Positions 1 to 5,625 of a stretch of 5,625 bases of DNA are shown one piece after another. The notes beneath the pieces were generated by a model. The model ran no database searches and was not told the DNA's origin. It worked only from the letters and a program-made list of their open reading frames with translations. The translations under genes were made by a program, and so were the position numbers. How positions within the stretch are numbered: position 1 is the stretch's first letter; each line of letters starts with the position of its first letter. Source of the DNA: Syntrophobacterales bacterium (GTDB lineage: Bacteria > Desulfobacterota > Desulfobaccia > Desulfobaccales > 0-14-0-80-60-11); the NCBI GenBank assembly GCA_020052215.1, contig JAGVPN010000066.1, positions 1-5,625 of the forward strand. Reading direction: 5' to 3'.

Positions 1-1
1 A

Positions 2-172
2 ACTTACCTGCAGAAAATCATGGCCTTCATCAATGATGAGGAAGGCGCCTCGGCCATTGAATATGCCCTGTTGGTGGCGCTGATCGCTTTGGCGATCACG
101 GTGGGGGCGACTACCCTCGGCACCAAGATCGGGGCGATGTTCACTAAAGCCGCCGCCAAGATACCGTCTTAA
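2..172 (+). CDS. flp: Flp-type pilin (type IVb/Tad pilin), 5' end missing
   Basis: This is the structural subunit of the Flp/Tad pilus, a small inner-membrane prepilin that is cleaved and polymerised into a fibre. The reading frame is open from the left edge to the TAA at 170-172, giving 56 visible residues. It shows the Flp signature: a short charged leader ending in DEEG, then ASAIEY and a hydrophobic stretch of about 20 residues (ALLVALIALAITVGATTLG). Family knowledge puts prepilin-peptidase cleavage after that Gly, with Glu at mature +5 and Tyr at +6, both present. The mature protein would be about 42 residues, ending in a short Lys/Ala-rich tail, which is normal for Flp pilins. An ATG at 20-22 could be the start, giving a 9-residue leader. 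However, the frame stays open upstream (TYLQKI), so the true start may lie outside the window. The Tad genes downstream support the call. Confidence 0.9.
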   Translation, partial: TYLQKIMAFINDEEGASAIEYALLVALIALAITVGATTLGTKIGAMFTKAAAKIPS

Positions 173-200
173 CGGTTAGCGGCTTGCGGGGGCCGGGGCA

Positions 201-216
201 GAAGCCGCAGGGCTTC
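201..216 (+). repeat. Inverted repeat / RNA hairpin 1 after the pilin gene
   Basis: GAAGCC (201-206) and GGCTTC (211-216) are perfect reverse complements around the loop GCAG, giving a 6-bp stem. GGCC at 191-194 and GGCC at 217-220 could extend it across an asymmetric bulge. It lies 28 nt after the pilin stop and has no T-tract, so mRNA 3'-end protection or processing is more likely than intrinsic termination. Confidence 0.5.
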
Positions 217-218
217 GG

Positions 219-235
219 CCCAGGGTTTACCTGGG
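219..235 (+). repeat. Inverted repeat / RNA hairpin 2 after the pilin gene
   Basis: CCCAGG (219-224) and CCTGGG (230-235) pair perfectly around the 5-nt loop GTTTA. It follows hairpin 1 after two bases, so the two could stack in tandem in the transcript. The sequence after it (ACACCAGTCT) is not a T-run. Confidence 0.5.
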
Positions 236-275
236 ACACCAGTCTAGCCAAGAAGGGGGACGGCTGAAGGGAATG

Positions 276-302
276 CGGCCCCAGCGCTACCCTTGTGGGC
301 CG
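276..302 (+). repeat. Inverted repeat / RNA hairpin 3
   Basis: CGGCCC (276-281) and GGGCCG (297-302) are perfect reverse complements, a 6-bp all-GC stem closing a 15-nt loop. It sits in the middle of the pilin-cpaB gap. No T-tract follows. It is reported as a visible structure; function is unknown. Confidence 0.4.
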
Positions 303-384
303 AACCTGGCGGGGTCATGGCCCCCCCGGCGCCGGACCACGGTTCCTGATTGAATAAAACCTGAAACCGGTTAGTCGGACATCC

Positions 385-424
385 GGGGTCGGGAAGTTGA
401 TGCAGATACGAAAACCCGCACCCC
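385..424 (+). promoter_or_regulatory. Long stem-loop in the cpaB leader
   Basis: GGGGTCGGG (385-393) pairs with CCCGCACCCC (415-424): nine base pairs with one bulged C at 419, closing a 21-nt A-rich loop (394-414). It is the strongest stem I found in the gap and ends just 6 nt before the Shine-Dalgarno-like GGGAG of cpaB. Its 3' arm shares bases 422-424 with a smaller hairpin (422-433) that would cover that GGGAG, so the two cannot form together. A role in controlling cpaB translation is inference. Confidence 0.45.
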
Positions 425-435
425 TTTGCAGGGAG
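422..435 (+). promoter_or_regulatory. cpaB ribosome-binding site with a possible masking hairpin
   Basis: GGGAG at 431-435 lies 10 nt before the ATG at 446 and is the best Shine-Dalgarno candidate for cpaB. CCCT (422-425) can pair with AGGG (430-433) around the loop TTGC, which would cover most of it. The stem is only 4 bp, so it would be weak alone. Confidence 0.45.
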
Positions 436-445
436 TGACAAGACG

Positions 446-1267
446 ATGCCTCGTTTACCCGGTTGGGCCTGGCTGCTTTTAGCCGTCGCTTTTGCCACCC
501 TGGCTTCCTATATGGCCCTGGGATGGCTAAAACGGCAAGCCGCCGTTCAACCTCCGGTCAAGGAAAAATCCACTCTCGTAGTGGTGGCTAAAACCCCCAT
601 AGACCCCACCAGCCTCCTGAGCGCCGTGCAGCTCAAGACGGAAGTCTGGCATCAGGAGACCCCCCCCCAAGGGTCCTTTAAAAACCTGGAACAGGTGGTG
701 GGGCGGGTAACGGTTACGTCTATACTGCCAGGGGAACTCATCACGGAAAACAAACTGGCTCCCAAGGGGACCGTTCCGGGGATCACCGCCCTGCTGAGTC
801 CCAACCAGCGGGCCATGACGGTGAAGGTGGACGAAGCCTCCGGGGTGGCCGGCTTCCTGACCCCCGGGAACCGGGTGGACGTGGTGGTGGTTGTAGATAA
901 GGGAGAATTTGACAAAGACCCCATCGCCAAGCTCCTCTTCCAGAACCTGAAAGTTTTGGGCACCGGTCAAAAGCTGGAAAATCGCCCGGGAGACAAACCC
1001 CAGATTGTCCCCACGGTGACGCTGGAAGTTACCCCCGAACAAGGAGAACGCCTGGCCCTGGCTGCCCAGGAAGGGCGGATTTCGTTGGTGCTGCGGGGCC
1101 AGGGAGACCAACAACTGGTGGAAACCCTGGGGGCGGATACCAGCATGTTATTTGGAAAACCGAAGAAGGCAATCGCTCCGGCTCCCCCCGCTGCGGTCAC
1201 TGTTGCTCCGCCGGTCCGGGCGGTGGAGATAATCCGAGGATTAGAACGGACCCCGGTAACCTTCTGA
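446..1267 (+). CDS. cpaB: Flp pilus assembly protein CpaB/RcpC
   Basis: This is an inner-membrane-anchored periplasmic protein of the Tad pilus machine. In the family it is thought to work with, or stabilise, the outer-membrane secretin. Its 273 residues are a usual length. A single N-terminal membrane segment spans about residues 7-27. A SAF-type domain follows (about 43-104, starting LVVVAKTPIDPTSLL and including LPGELIT at 94-100). The RcpC/CpaB domain covers about 112-230, with GVAGFLTPGNRVDVVVVV (133-150) and TLEVTPEQGERLALAAQEG (192-210) as recognisable blocks. The tail is Ala/Pro/Val-rich (242-257) and ends in VEIIRGLERTPVTF (260-273), a C-terminal pattern common in CpaB proteins. The ATG has GGGAG at 431-435, and the hydrophobic helix begins soon after it, which supports this start. 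A C9 run (660-668) lies inside the gene. The next gene is cpaE; no secretin gene follows. Confidence 0.93.
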   Translation: MPRLPGWAWLLLAVAFATLASYMALGWLKRQAAVQPPVKEKSTLVVVAKTPIDPTSLLSAVQLKTEVWHQETPPQGSFKNLEQVVGRVTVTSILPGELITENKLAPKGTVPGITALLSPNQRAMTVKVDEASGVAGFLTPGNRVDVVVVVDKGEFDKDPIAKLLFQNLKVLGTGQKLENRPGDKPQIVPTVTLEVTPEQGERLALAAQEGRISLVLRGQGDQQLVETLGADTSMLFGKPKKAIAPAPPAAVTVAPPVRAVEIIRGLERTPVTF

Positions 1268-1311
1268 CCTCTAAGAATATAACCCGCTCAGGCTTAGGAT
1301 CGTAAACGGCG

Positions 1312-2502
1312 ATGTCCACCCAATTCAGCATCTATTTCCATTCCCTGGAAAACAAGGAATACCTCCAGCAAATTATTGAAGCCTCCGGCACCGGCAAGTT
1401 AGCGGAAAGCCACGATCTGGCCCATCTGCCTTCCCAGGCTGTGAATGGCATCGATGTGGTCTTTTTGGAATATCAGGAAAACAACCCTGAACTGGACCAC
1501 TGGATCGAGAGGGTTGTGGCCAATCCCGGTAGTCCCGCCATCTTCCTTTACTTTAAGGAAATCTCCACCAACAACTTGTGGAAGGCGATTCGCTTGGGAG
1601 CCAAAGAATGCTTTACCTTCCCTATCCAGGAGGAAGATTTCAAGCAAGCGGTACAGCGCATCTTGGCCCGGACCGAAGTCAGGAAAAGTCCGGCAAAACC
1701 CACCCAAATCATCTCGTTTCTCGGGTGTAAGGGAGGAATCGGGACCAGTTTTCTGGTCGCCAATCTTGCCGGCCTCCTGGCGCAGGAGCGCCGCGGCAAG
1801 GTGCTGGTGGTGGACCTGGATCTGGGATTTGGCCAGCTCAACTATTTTTTCGATGTCCACCCTGAACATACCTTGGCCGAGGTGATCGAAAATCTGGAAC
1901 GCTTAGACAATAATTATTTACAAAATATCTTCTATACCATCGGTGAAAATATTTATCTGCTTCCGGCTCCGGCCAGATTGGAAGAAGCCGAGATCATTAA
2001 CGCCGACCATCTGGATAAGATTATCAGCTACCTCAAAGAAAACCTGGGGTTCCGTTGGATCCTGATAGACTGTTGTCATCAACTTGATGAGATCACCATG
2101 AGGGCCCTGGAACTCTCCGAATCCTTGATGCTGGTGACCGCGCAATCCATCCCGGCCCTTTCCAACGCCAAGAAAATGCTGGACATCCTTAGCCTCCTGG
2201 GATTGAAGGAACTCGAAGTCGAGGTCATAGTGAATTACTGGGATCGCCAACATGAATTGAGCGTAGCTGACGTGGAAAATTTTTTAGGGAAGACCATTTC
2301 GGGCACCATTGCTTGTGATTACAAACAGGCAAGTTTCAGCGTCAACGAAGGCAAACTCCTGGTGGAAACCTCTCCCCGCCATCCCATCTCCACAGACTTG
2401 AAATTAATAGCCAGAAAATTCAGCCAAGAGGACACGCTGGGGGCAACCAATGGCTCGGGATGGAAATGGCTTCAGCGTCTCTGGAGCAAGAAAAAACCAT
2501 GA
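1312..2502 (+). CDS. cpaE: CpaE/TadZ, MinD/ParA-like pilus localisation ATPase with receiver-like N-terminus
   Basis: This cytoplasmic protein positions the Tad pilus apparatus, usually at a pole. Residues 1-120 look like a response-regulator receiver fold that has lost its active site: the phosphoacceptor position in VVFLEYQ is Glu53, and the normally conserved Lys before the cis-proline is Phe103 (CFTFPI). Residues 131-375 form a MinD/ParA-type domain. The deviant Walker A is [10 protein letters not shown] (138-147), which keeps the signature Lys140 but has Thr145 where MinD/ParA have the P-loop Lys. [10 protein letters not shown] (166-175) is the A' motif with Asp168 and Asp170, and WILIDCC (249-255) is Walker B with Asp253. 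Such atypical sites are known in CpaE/TadZ, so ATP hydrolysis may be weak or absent. The Shine-Dalgarno signal is poor (TAGGA at 1295-1299, 12 nt away). The C-terminus is basic and Trp-rich ([14 protein letters not shown]). The gene ends inside cpaF by an ATGA overlap. Confidence 0.93.
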   Translation: MSTQFSIYFHSLENKEYLQQIIEASGTGKLAESHDLAHLPSQAVNGIDVVFLEYQENNPELDHWIERVVANPGSPAIFLYFKEISTNNLWKAIRLGAKECFTFPIQEEDFKQAVQRILARTEVRKSPAKPTQIISFLGCKGGIGTSFLVANLAGLLAQERRGKVLVVDLDLGFGQLNYFFDVHPEHTLAEVIENLERLDNNYLQNIFYTIGENIYLLPAPARLEEAEIINADHLDKIISYLKENLGFRWILIDCCHQLDEITMRALELSESLMLVTAQSIPALSNAKKMLDILSLLGLKELEVEVIVNYWDRQHELSVADVENFLGKTISGTIACDYKQASFSVNEGKLLVETSPRHPISTDLKLIARKFSQEDTLGATNGSGWKWLQRLWSKKKP

Positions 2503-3869
2503 GCCTACTGGACCGCATCCGCCAACGGCAATTAGAGGGGCAAACGGCCCAGCCCCCCACCTTTGGGCAAGACCAGAAGAAAGAACTAGACCGGCGAAAG
2601 AAAGACGATATCTTCAATGAATTGAAGGCGAAGATACACGTGAAGCTCCTTGGCTTACTGGACCTCACCCGCCTGACGGCAGCCACAGAGGGTGCGATCC
2701 AAGAGGACTTGCGCCGTGGGGTCGAGATGATCCTGACGGAAGAGAAGATACCGCTCCCCGCGCCTGAAAAGGAGAGGCTCTGTCGGGAAATCAGGAATGA
2801 GCTCTTGGGATATGGGCCTCTGGAACCCCTCCTGGCTGATTCCAGCATTAACGATATTCTGGTGAACAGCTACAGCAAGGTATTCGTGGAACGTCGCGGC
2901 AAGCTGGAACCCTCGATCGTCCGATTTACCGACAACGCCCATTTGCTCAAAATCATTGAAAAGATCGCTTCCGGGGTGGGACGCCGCATCGATGAATCCT
3001 CTCCCATGGTGGATGCCCGACTGCCGGACGGCTCCCGGGTTAATGCCATCATTCCGCCCCTGGCCCTGGATGGACCGGCCCTCTCCATCCGCAAGTTCGC
3101 CCGGGATCCCATAAAAGTTGAGGACCTGATCGGTTTCGGAGCCATCACCGAGGACATGGCCGAGGTCCTCCACGGAATGGTTCAGGCCCGCCTTAATATC
3201 CTGATCTCCGGCGGCACCGGCACCGGGAAAACCACTTTCCTCAATGTCTTGTCCAGTTTCATCCCCAACGATGAACGGATCATCACTATTGAAGATTCCG
3301 CCGAACTCCAGTTGCAGCAGGACCACGTGGTTCGACTGGAAACCCGCCCCGCCAACCTGGAGGGTCAAGGAGAGGTCAATCAGCGTGATCTGGTACGGAA
3401 TGCCTTGCGCATGCGGCCAGATCGCATCATCCTGGGGGAGGTGAGAAGCGGCGAGGCCCTGGACATGCTCCAGGCGATGAATACCGGTCACGACGGCTCC
3501 CTGGCCACTATTCATGCCAACTCCGCCCGGGATGCCCTCACCCGCCTGGAAACCATGGTCTCCATGGCCGGCCTGAATATCCCCGAACGGGCCATCCGGC
3601 ACCAGATAACCTCTGCCATCAATGTCGTATTACAACTGGCCCGGTTGAGTGACGGCAGCCGCAAGATGATGAACCTCTTTGAGATCGTCGGCATGGAAGG
3701 TGACACGATCACCATGCAGGAGATTTTTGCCTACAGTCTGATGGGGCTCACCGAGGACAAGAAAGTGAAGGGCCGTTTTATGGCCACCGGCATCCGCCCC
3801 AAGTTTATGAAACGCCTGGAATCTATGGGCCTCAAGTTGCCCAGCAGTCTCTTCCAGGAACATGCGTAA
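2499..3869 (+). CDS. cpaF: CpaF/TadA, type IV/II secretion-family ATPase powering the Tad pilus
   Basis: This hexameric cytoplasmic ATPase docks on the TadB/TadC platform and drives Flp pilus assembly; in some Tad systems it also drives retraction. The protein has 456 residues from the chosen start, a normal length. An N-terminal charged region (1-60) leads into the N-terminal domain with [12 protein letters not shown] (101-112) and INDILVN (117-123). The RecA-like domain then shows Walker [10 protein letters not shown] (238-246, Lys244), the Asp box ITIEDSAEL (262-270), Walker B IILGEVR (310-316, Glu314) and the His box [12 protein letters not shown] (330-341). All catalytic motifs are intact. 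The start at 2499 is preferred because its ATG overlaps the cpaE TGA as ATGA, GGAG sits at 2483-2486, and MSLLDRI is a family-like N-terminus. An in-frame ATG at 2460 would add 13 residues (alternative 469 aa) but lacks a well-placed Shine-Dalgarno sequence. Translational coupling to cpaE is likely. Confidence 0.96.
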   Translation: MSLLDRIRQRQLEGQTAQPPTFGQDQKKELDRRKKDDIFNELKAKIHVKLLGLLDLTRLTAATEGAIQEDLRRGVEMILTEEKIPLPAPEKERLCREIRNELLGYGPLEPLLADSSINDILVNSYSKVFVERRGKLEPSIVRFTDNAHLLKIIEKIASGVGRRIDESSPMVDARLPDGSRVNAIIPPLALDGPALSIRKFARDPIKVEDLIGFGAITEDMAEVLHGMVQARLNILISGGTGTGKTTFLNVLSSFIPNDERIITIEDSAELQLQQDHVVRLETRPANLEGQGEVNQRDLVRNALRMRPDRIILGEVRSGEALDMLQAMNTGHDGSLATIHANSARDALTRLETMVSMAGLNIPERAIRHQITSAINVVLQLARLSDGSRKMMNLFEIVGMEGDTITMQEIFAYSLMGLTEDKKVKGRFMATGIRPKFMKRLESMGLKLPSSLFQEHA

Positions 3870-3966
3870 GCCTATGATGGCGGGAGATGTCCCTTAAGCC
3901 CTAGTTCCGAACCTGGCCGCAACCCCGCTCTGGACCCCGGGGGCCATGTCCGCCAGGGAGGTCTTG
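3870..3966 (+). other. 97-nt spacer between cpaF and tadB
   Basis: This spacer is longer than the other gaps inside the machinery genes. It holds a small hairpin (GGGA 3882-3885 / TCCC 3890-3893, loop GATG) and a GC-rich CCCCGGGG palindrome around 3936-3943. There is no T-tract and no convincing promoter, so I call no terminator. It holds only a trivial 7-codon ATG frame (3874-3897) with no sign of being a gene. Confidence 0.5.
3955..3961 (+). promoter_or_regulatory. Strong Shine-Dalgarno sequence that decides the tadB start
   Basis: AGGGAGG at 3955-3961 lies 5 nt before the ATG at 3967. This favours 3967 over the in-frame ATG at 3946, which is preceded by GGACCCCGGGGGCC without a proper Shine-Dalgarno sequence and whose first codons would include the AGGGAGG itself. 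Confidence 0.75.
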
Positions 3967-4959
3967 ATGGCCAGTGAACTGTTTCACTCCCTAGATTATT
4001 CTTTCCTGATGCTGATTTTTCTGATTTTCCTCAGCTTCTTTTTCCTCATTAGGGGCATCTTCTTGTTCCTGGCCAACCCGGAACGGCTCCACCAGCGGCG
4101 GTTAAAGAAGAGGCTCAGAGTCATGGAGGGGCTGGATCCGTCCCTCAGCGTTGACACCCTCCTTAACAGGGCAAGCCTGGGAAAATCCCCTCTCGACCAG
4201 ATACTGAGTAAATTCAAAATATTTAACCAGACTCAGAGCATGATGCTTAAGGCGAACCTGGACTGGCAATTAAGAACCTTTTTGGTCGTCGTTGCTCTGT
4301 CCGGGCTGGTGATGGCGGGAGTGGGATTGTGGAACTGGGGTGCCTGGGGGGGACTGGCCGGCGGCGGGCTGGGTTTGCTCATCCCCTACAAGGTTTTAAC
4401 CCGCAGAAGGAAGAAACGACTCCAAAAGTTTGAAAAACAACTGCCGGATGCCCTGGACCTGCTGGCCCGAGGACTCAGGGCCGGCCATGCCTTTCCTACG
4501 GGGTTGCAGCAAGTGGCCAAAGAGATGGCCGATCCCCTGGGAACGGAGTTTTTCAAAACCTTCTCGCAATTTAACCATGGTTTGGACCTGAATACCGCCT
4601 TACTTAATCTCTGTGATCGCATCGACCTGCGGGATTTGAGCTTTTTTACCACCGCAGTCTTGATTCAGCGGGAAACCGGCGGCAACCTCACGGAGATTTT
4701 GGAGAAGATCTCGGTCCTCATTCGGGAACGATTCAAGTTGCGCAATCAGGTCAAAGCCTTAACTGCGGAAGGCCGGCTGTCAGGGCTTATCCTCCTCCTC
4801 CTGCCACCGGTGCTGGCCGTCATTCTGATGGTGATCAACCCGGAATACGAATCACAATTGTTTAAGCATCCTATGGGTCAGGTCATGTGTGGGGTGGCGG
4901 TGGGATTCCAGGTGTTGGGCATGTGGGCTATTCACAAGATTGTCAACATCAAGGTGTAA
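3967..4959 (+). CDS. tadB: TadB, inner-membrane platform protein (T2SSF/GspF family)
   Basis: TadB forms, with TadC, the inner-membrane platform on which the CpaF ATPase acts to move pilin subunits into the fibre. It has 330 residues from the chosen start. The first membrane segment is about 11-36, very Phe/Leu-rich, followed by a basic stretch (RLHQRRLKKRLR, 40-51). A second hydrophobic block at 104-144 (with a Gly/Trp-rich centre) likely forms two helices. The T2SSF domain follows, with the hallmark LPDALDLLARGLRAGHAF (159-176) and RETGGNLTEILEKIS (235-249). Two C-terminal membrane segments are at about 271-290 and 305-324. This layout and the RETGGNL motif are typical of TadB. The start at 3967 is set by AGGGAGG at 3955-3961; using 3946 instead would add seven residues. 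tadC starts one base after the stop, so the pair is probably translationally coupled. Confidence 0.94.
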   Translation: MASELFHSLDYSFLMLIFLIFLSFFFLIRGIFLFLANPERLHQRRLKKRLRVMEGLDPSLSVDTLLNRASLGKSPLDQILSKFKIFNQTQSMMLKANLDWQLRTFLVVVALSGLVMAGVGLWNWGAWGGLAGGGLGLLIPYKVLTRRRKKRLQKFEKQLPDALDLLARGLRAGHAFPTGLQQVAKEMADPLGTEFFKTFSQFNHGLDLNTALLNLCDRIDLRDLSFFTTAVLIQRETGGNLTEILEKISVLIRERFKLRNQVKALTAEGRLSGLILLLLPPVLAVILMVINPEYESQLFKHPMGQVMCGVAVGFQVLGMWAIHKIVNIKV

Positions 4960-4960
4960 C

Positions 4961-5625
4961 GTGGAAATTTTACAGGCAGTTATCTTTGGACTCTTAATCG
5001 GCGGCATGATCACCTTCCTGGGCTTTTTTCTTCAGCAGCGCCACTCCTCGGTGCGGCGGCGGCTTCAGGTCAATGCGCGTCAAAATACCGATTTAATGCG
5101 CCCCCAAATGGAAGCCAAAACTGCCTTCTTGAGTTCCGACCTGGTCGAAAAGCTTGAAAGGAAATTTAATCTGAGAAAAGACGACGCCAAGATCAAGCGA
5201 CTCCAGGCAAAGTTCATCCAGGCCGGAATTCACACTGAACGGGCCATCCCTCTGTTTCTCGGGGTCAAATTGGGGGGACTGCTGGTCCTGCCGGTGTTAA
5301 TCTTATTCTTACTGTGGGGGAAAACCAGCCAGGGCGGCCTGTTAATGGGGATTCCCCTCGTCCTTTGCATTTTGGGATATTTTCTCCCGAATCTCGTCCT
5401 GAACCGGATGATAAGTTCCCGCCAGCATAAAATCAGGGACTCGCTTCCCGATGCTCTGGACCTGCTGGTGATCTGTGTCGAAGCCGGTCAGGGTTTGGAC
5501 GCCGCCATCAAGCGGGTGTCAGAGGATATGCAGGCCAGCAGTCCCATCCTCTCCCAGGAATTGCTCCTGGTGAACCTGGAGATCATGGCCGGGCTGGAGC
5601 GGCAGCAGGCCTGGCGAAACCTGGG
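4961..5625 (+). CDS. tadC: TadC, second inner-membrane platform protein (T2SSF family), 3' end missing
   Basis: TadC partners TadB in the inner-membrane platform of the Tad pilus. The frame is open from a GTG at 4961 to the right edge (221 whole codons plus two bases). The GTG is chosen because it sits one base after the tadB stop and has AAGGTG at 4951-4956, 4 nt upstream; the first ATG in frame (5006) would remove most of the first membrane segment. Visible parts are membrane segment 1 (about 4-24), a charged cytoplasmic stretch (27-94) and two membrane segments (about 96-119 and 125-147). The T2SSF domain then begins with the TadC hallmark SLPDALDLLVICVEAGQGLD (161-180), followed by ELLLVNLEIMAGLERQQAWRNL (200-221). 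VEAG after LPDALDLL distinguishes it from TadB, which has LRAG. The missing part should contain the rest of the T2SSF domain and the last membrane segments. Confidence 0.93.
   Translation, partial: MEILQAVIFGLLIGGMITFLGFFLQQRHSSVRRRLQVNARQNTDLMRPQMEAKTAFLSSDLVEKLERKFNLRKDDAKIKRLQAKFIQAGIHTERAIPLFLGVKLGGLLVLPVLILFLLWGKTSQGGLLMGIPLVLCILGYFLPNLVLNRMISSRQHKIRDSLPDALDLLVICVEAGQGLDAAIKRVSEDMQASSPILSQELLLVNLEIMAGLERQQAWRNL

Larger units (their letters stand above)
173..445 (+). other. Gene-free, hairpin-rich gap between pilin and cpaB
   Basis: No convincing coding frame exists in these 273 nt; the longest ATG-started reading I traced on the + strand (from about 274) is about 26 codons with no family resemblance. 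The stretch is GC-rich and dense in inverted repeats: 201-216, 219-235, 276-302, a 10-base palindrome at 326-335, an 8-base palindrome AACCGGTT at 365-372, and 385-424. None is followed by a run of T, so I do not call an intrinsic terminator. I could not match it to a riboswitch class I know; the conserved core of GEMM-I c-di-GMP aptamers was looked for and not found. A likely role, by inference, is to stabilise the pilin mRNA or to set pilin and machinery expression at different levels. A relatively AT-rich patch (about 346-366) could hold a promoter for cpaB, but no clear -35/-10 pair was seen. Confidence 0.6.

Noticed and set aside
201..235. Intrinsic transcription terminator after the pilin gene
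   Set aside because: Good GC-rich hairpins exist, but no T-run follows either of them.
200..265. Possible GEMM-I cyclic di-GMP riboswitch in the leader
   Set aside because: Two tandem hairpins and the link of pili to c-di-GMP made this attractive. The conserved GEMM-I aptamer core sequences are not present, so I do not call it.
346..366. Sigma-70 promoter in the AT-rich patch before cpaB
   Set aside because: GAATAAAA loosely resembles a -10 region, but no -35 element at proper spacing is visible. No sigma-54 pattern (TGGCAC-N5-TTGC) was found either.
244..498. 84-codon open frame on the minus strand across the pilin-cpaB gap
   Set aside because: It has no recognisable motif, and it overlaps the start of cpaB and the hairpin-rich leader. 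Low-complexity Gly/Ala/Pro composition suggests chance.
527..1114. 195-codon open frame on the minus strand
   Set aside because: It is antisense to cpaB with no recognisable domain. The + strand frame has a clear CpaB pattern.
1445..1885. 146-codon open frame on the + strand
   Set aside because: It lies within cpaE in another frame. Its Trp/Arg/Ser-rich composition is typical of a shifted frame.
2655..3602. Long open frame of 315 codons on the minus strand
   Set aside because: It lies entirely inside cpaF, whose ATPase motifs are all intact on the + strand. Its translation resembles no family I know. It is a shadow frame of GC-rich coding DNA.

Overview
The window is a contiguous, single-strand (+) piece of a Tad/Flp (tight adherence, type IVc-like) pilus locus. 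In order it holds the 3' part of an Flp-type pilin gene, a 273-nt gene-free and hairpin-rich gap, cpaB/rcpC, cpaE/tadZ, cpaF/tadA, tadB and the 5' part of tadC. All calls come from reading the translated sequence by eye. No similarity search was possible.

Layout: the pilin (up to 172) is cut by the left edge. The gap at 173-445 contains several GC-rich inverted repeats, and the last of these reach into the cpaB ribosome-binding site. cpaB (446-1267) is followed after 44 nt by cpaE (1312-2502). cpaE overlaps cpaF (2499-3869) by an ATGA junction. A 97-nt spacer precedes tadB (3967-4959, behind a strong Shine-Dalgarno sequence). tadC starts one base after the tadB stop, at a GTG (4961), and runs off the right edge. 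Compact spacing and common orientation suggest one operon, with the pilin possibly expressed at a different level through the long gap.

How the parts work together (established for Tad systems): the prepilin is processed by a prepilin peptidase, which is not in this window. CpaF is the hexameric secretion ATPase that powers assembly, and TadB and TadC form the inner-membrane platform. CpaE/TadZ is a MinD/ParA-like protein that places the machine in the cell. CpaB/RcpC is a membrane-anchored periplasmic protein normally associated with the outer-membrane secretin. The secretin gene (cpaC/rcpA), usually next to cpaB, is not between cpaB and cpaE here. It must be elsewhere or absent.

Organism: moderately GC-rich DNA with a proteobacteria-like Tad gene set. 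The CpaE with an N-terminal receiver-like domain would fit a Desulfobacterota/deltaproteobacterial-type or related bacterium, but this is only an impression and the taxon cannot be fixed from the window. I see no rRNA, tRNA, CRISPR, insertion sequence or phage gene. The content is a recognisable system rather than a new one. The points of interest are the missing secretin, the structured leader of cpaB and the degenerate active sites in CpaE.
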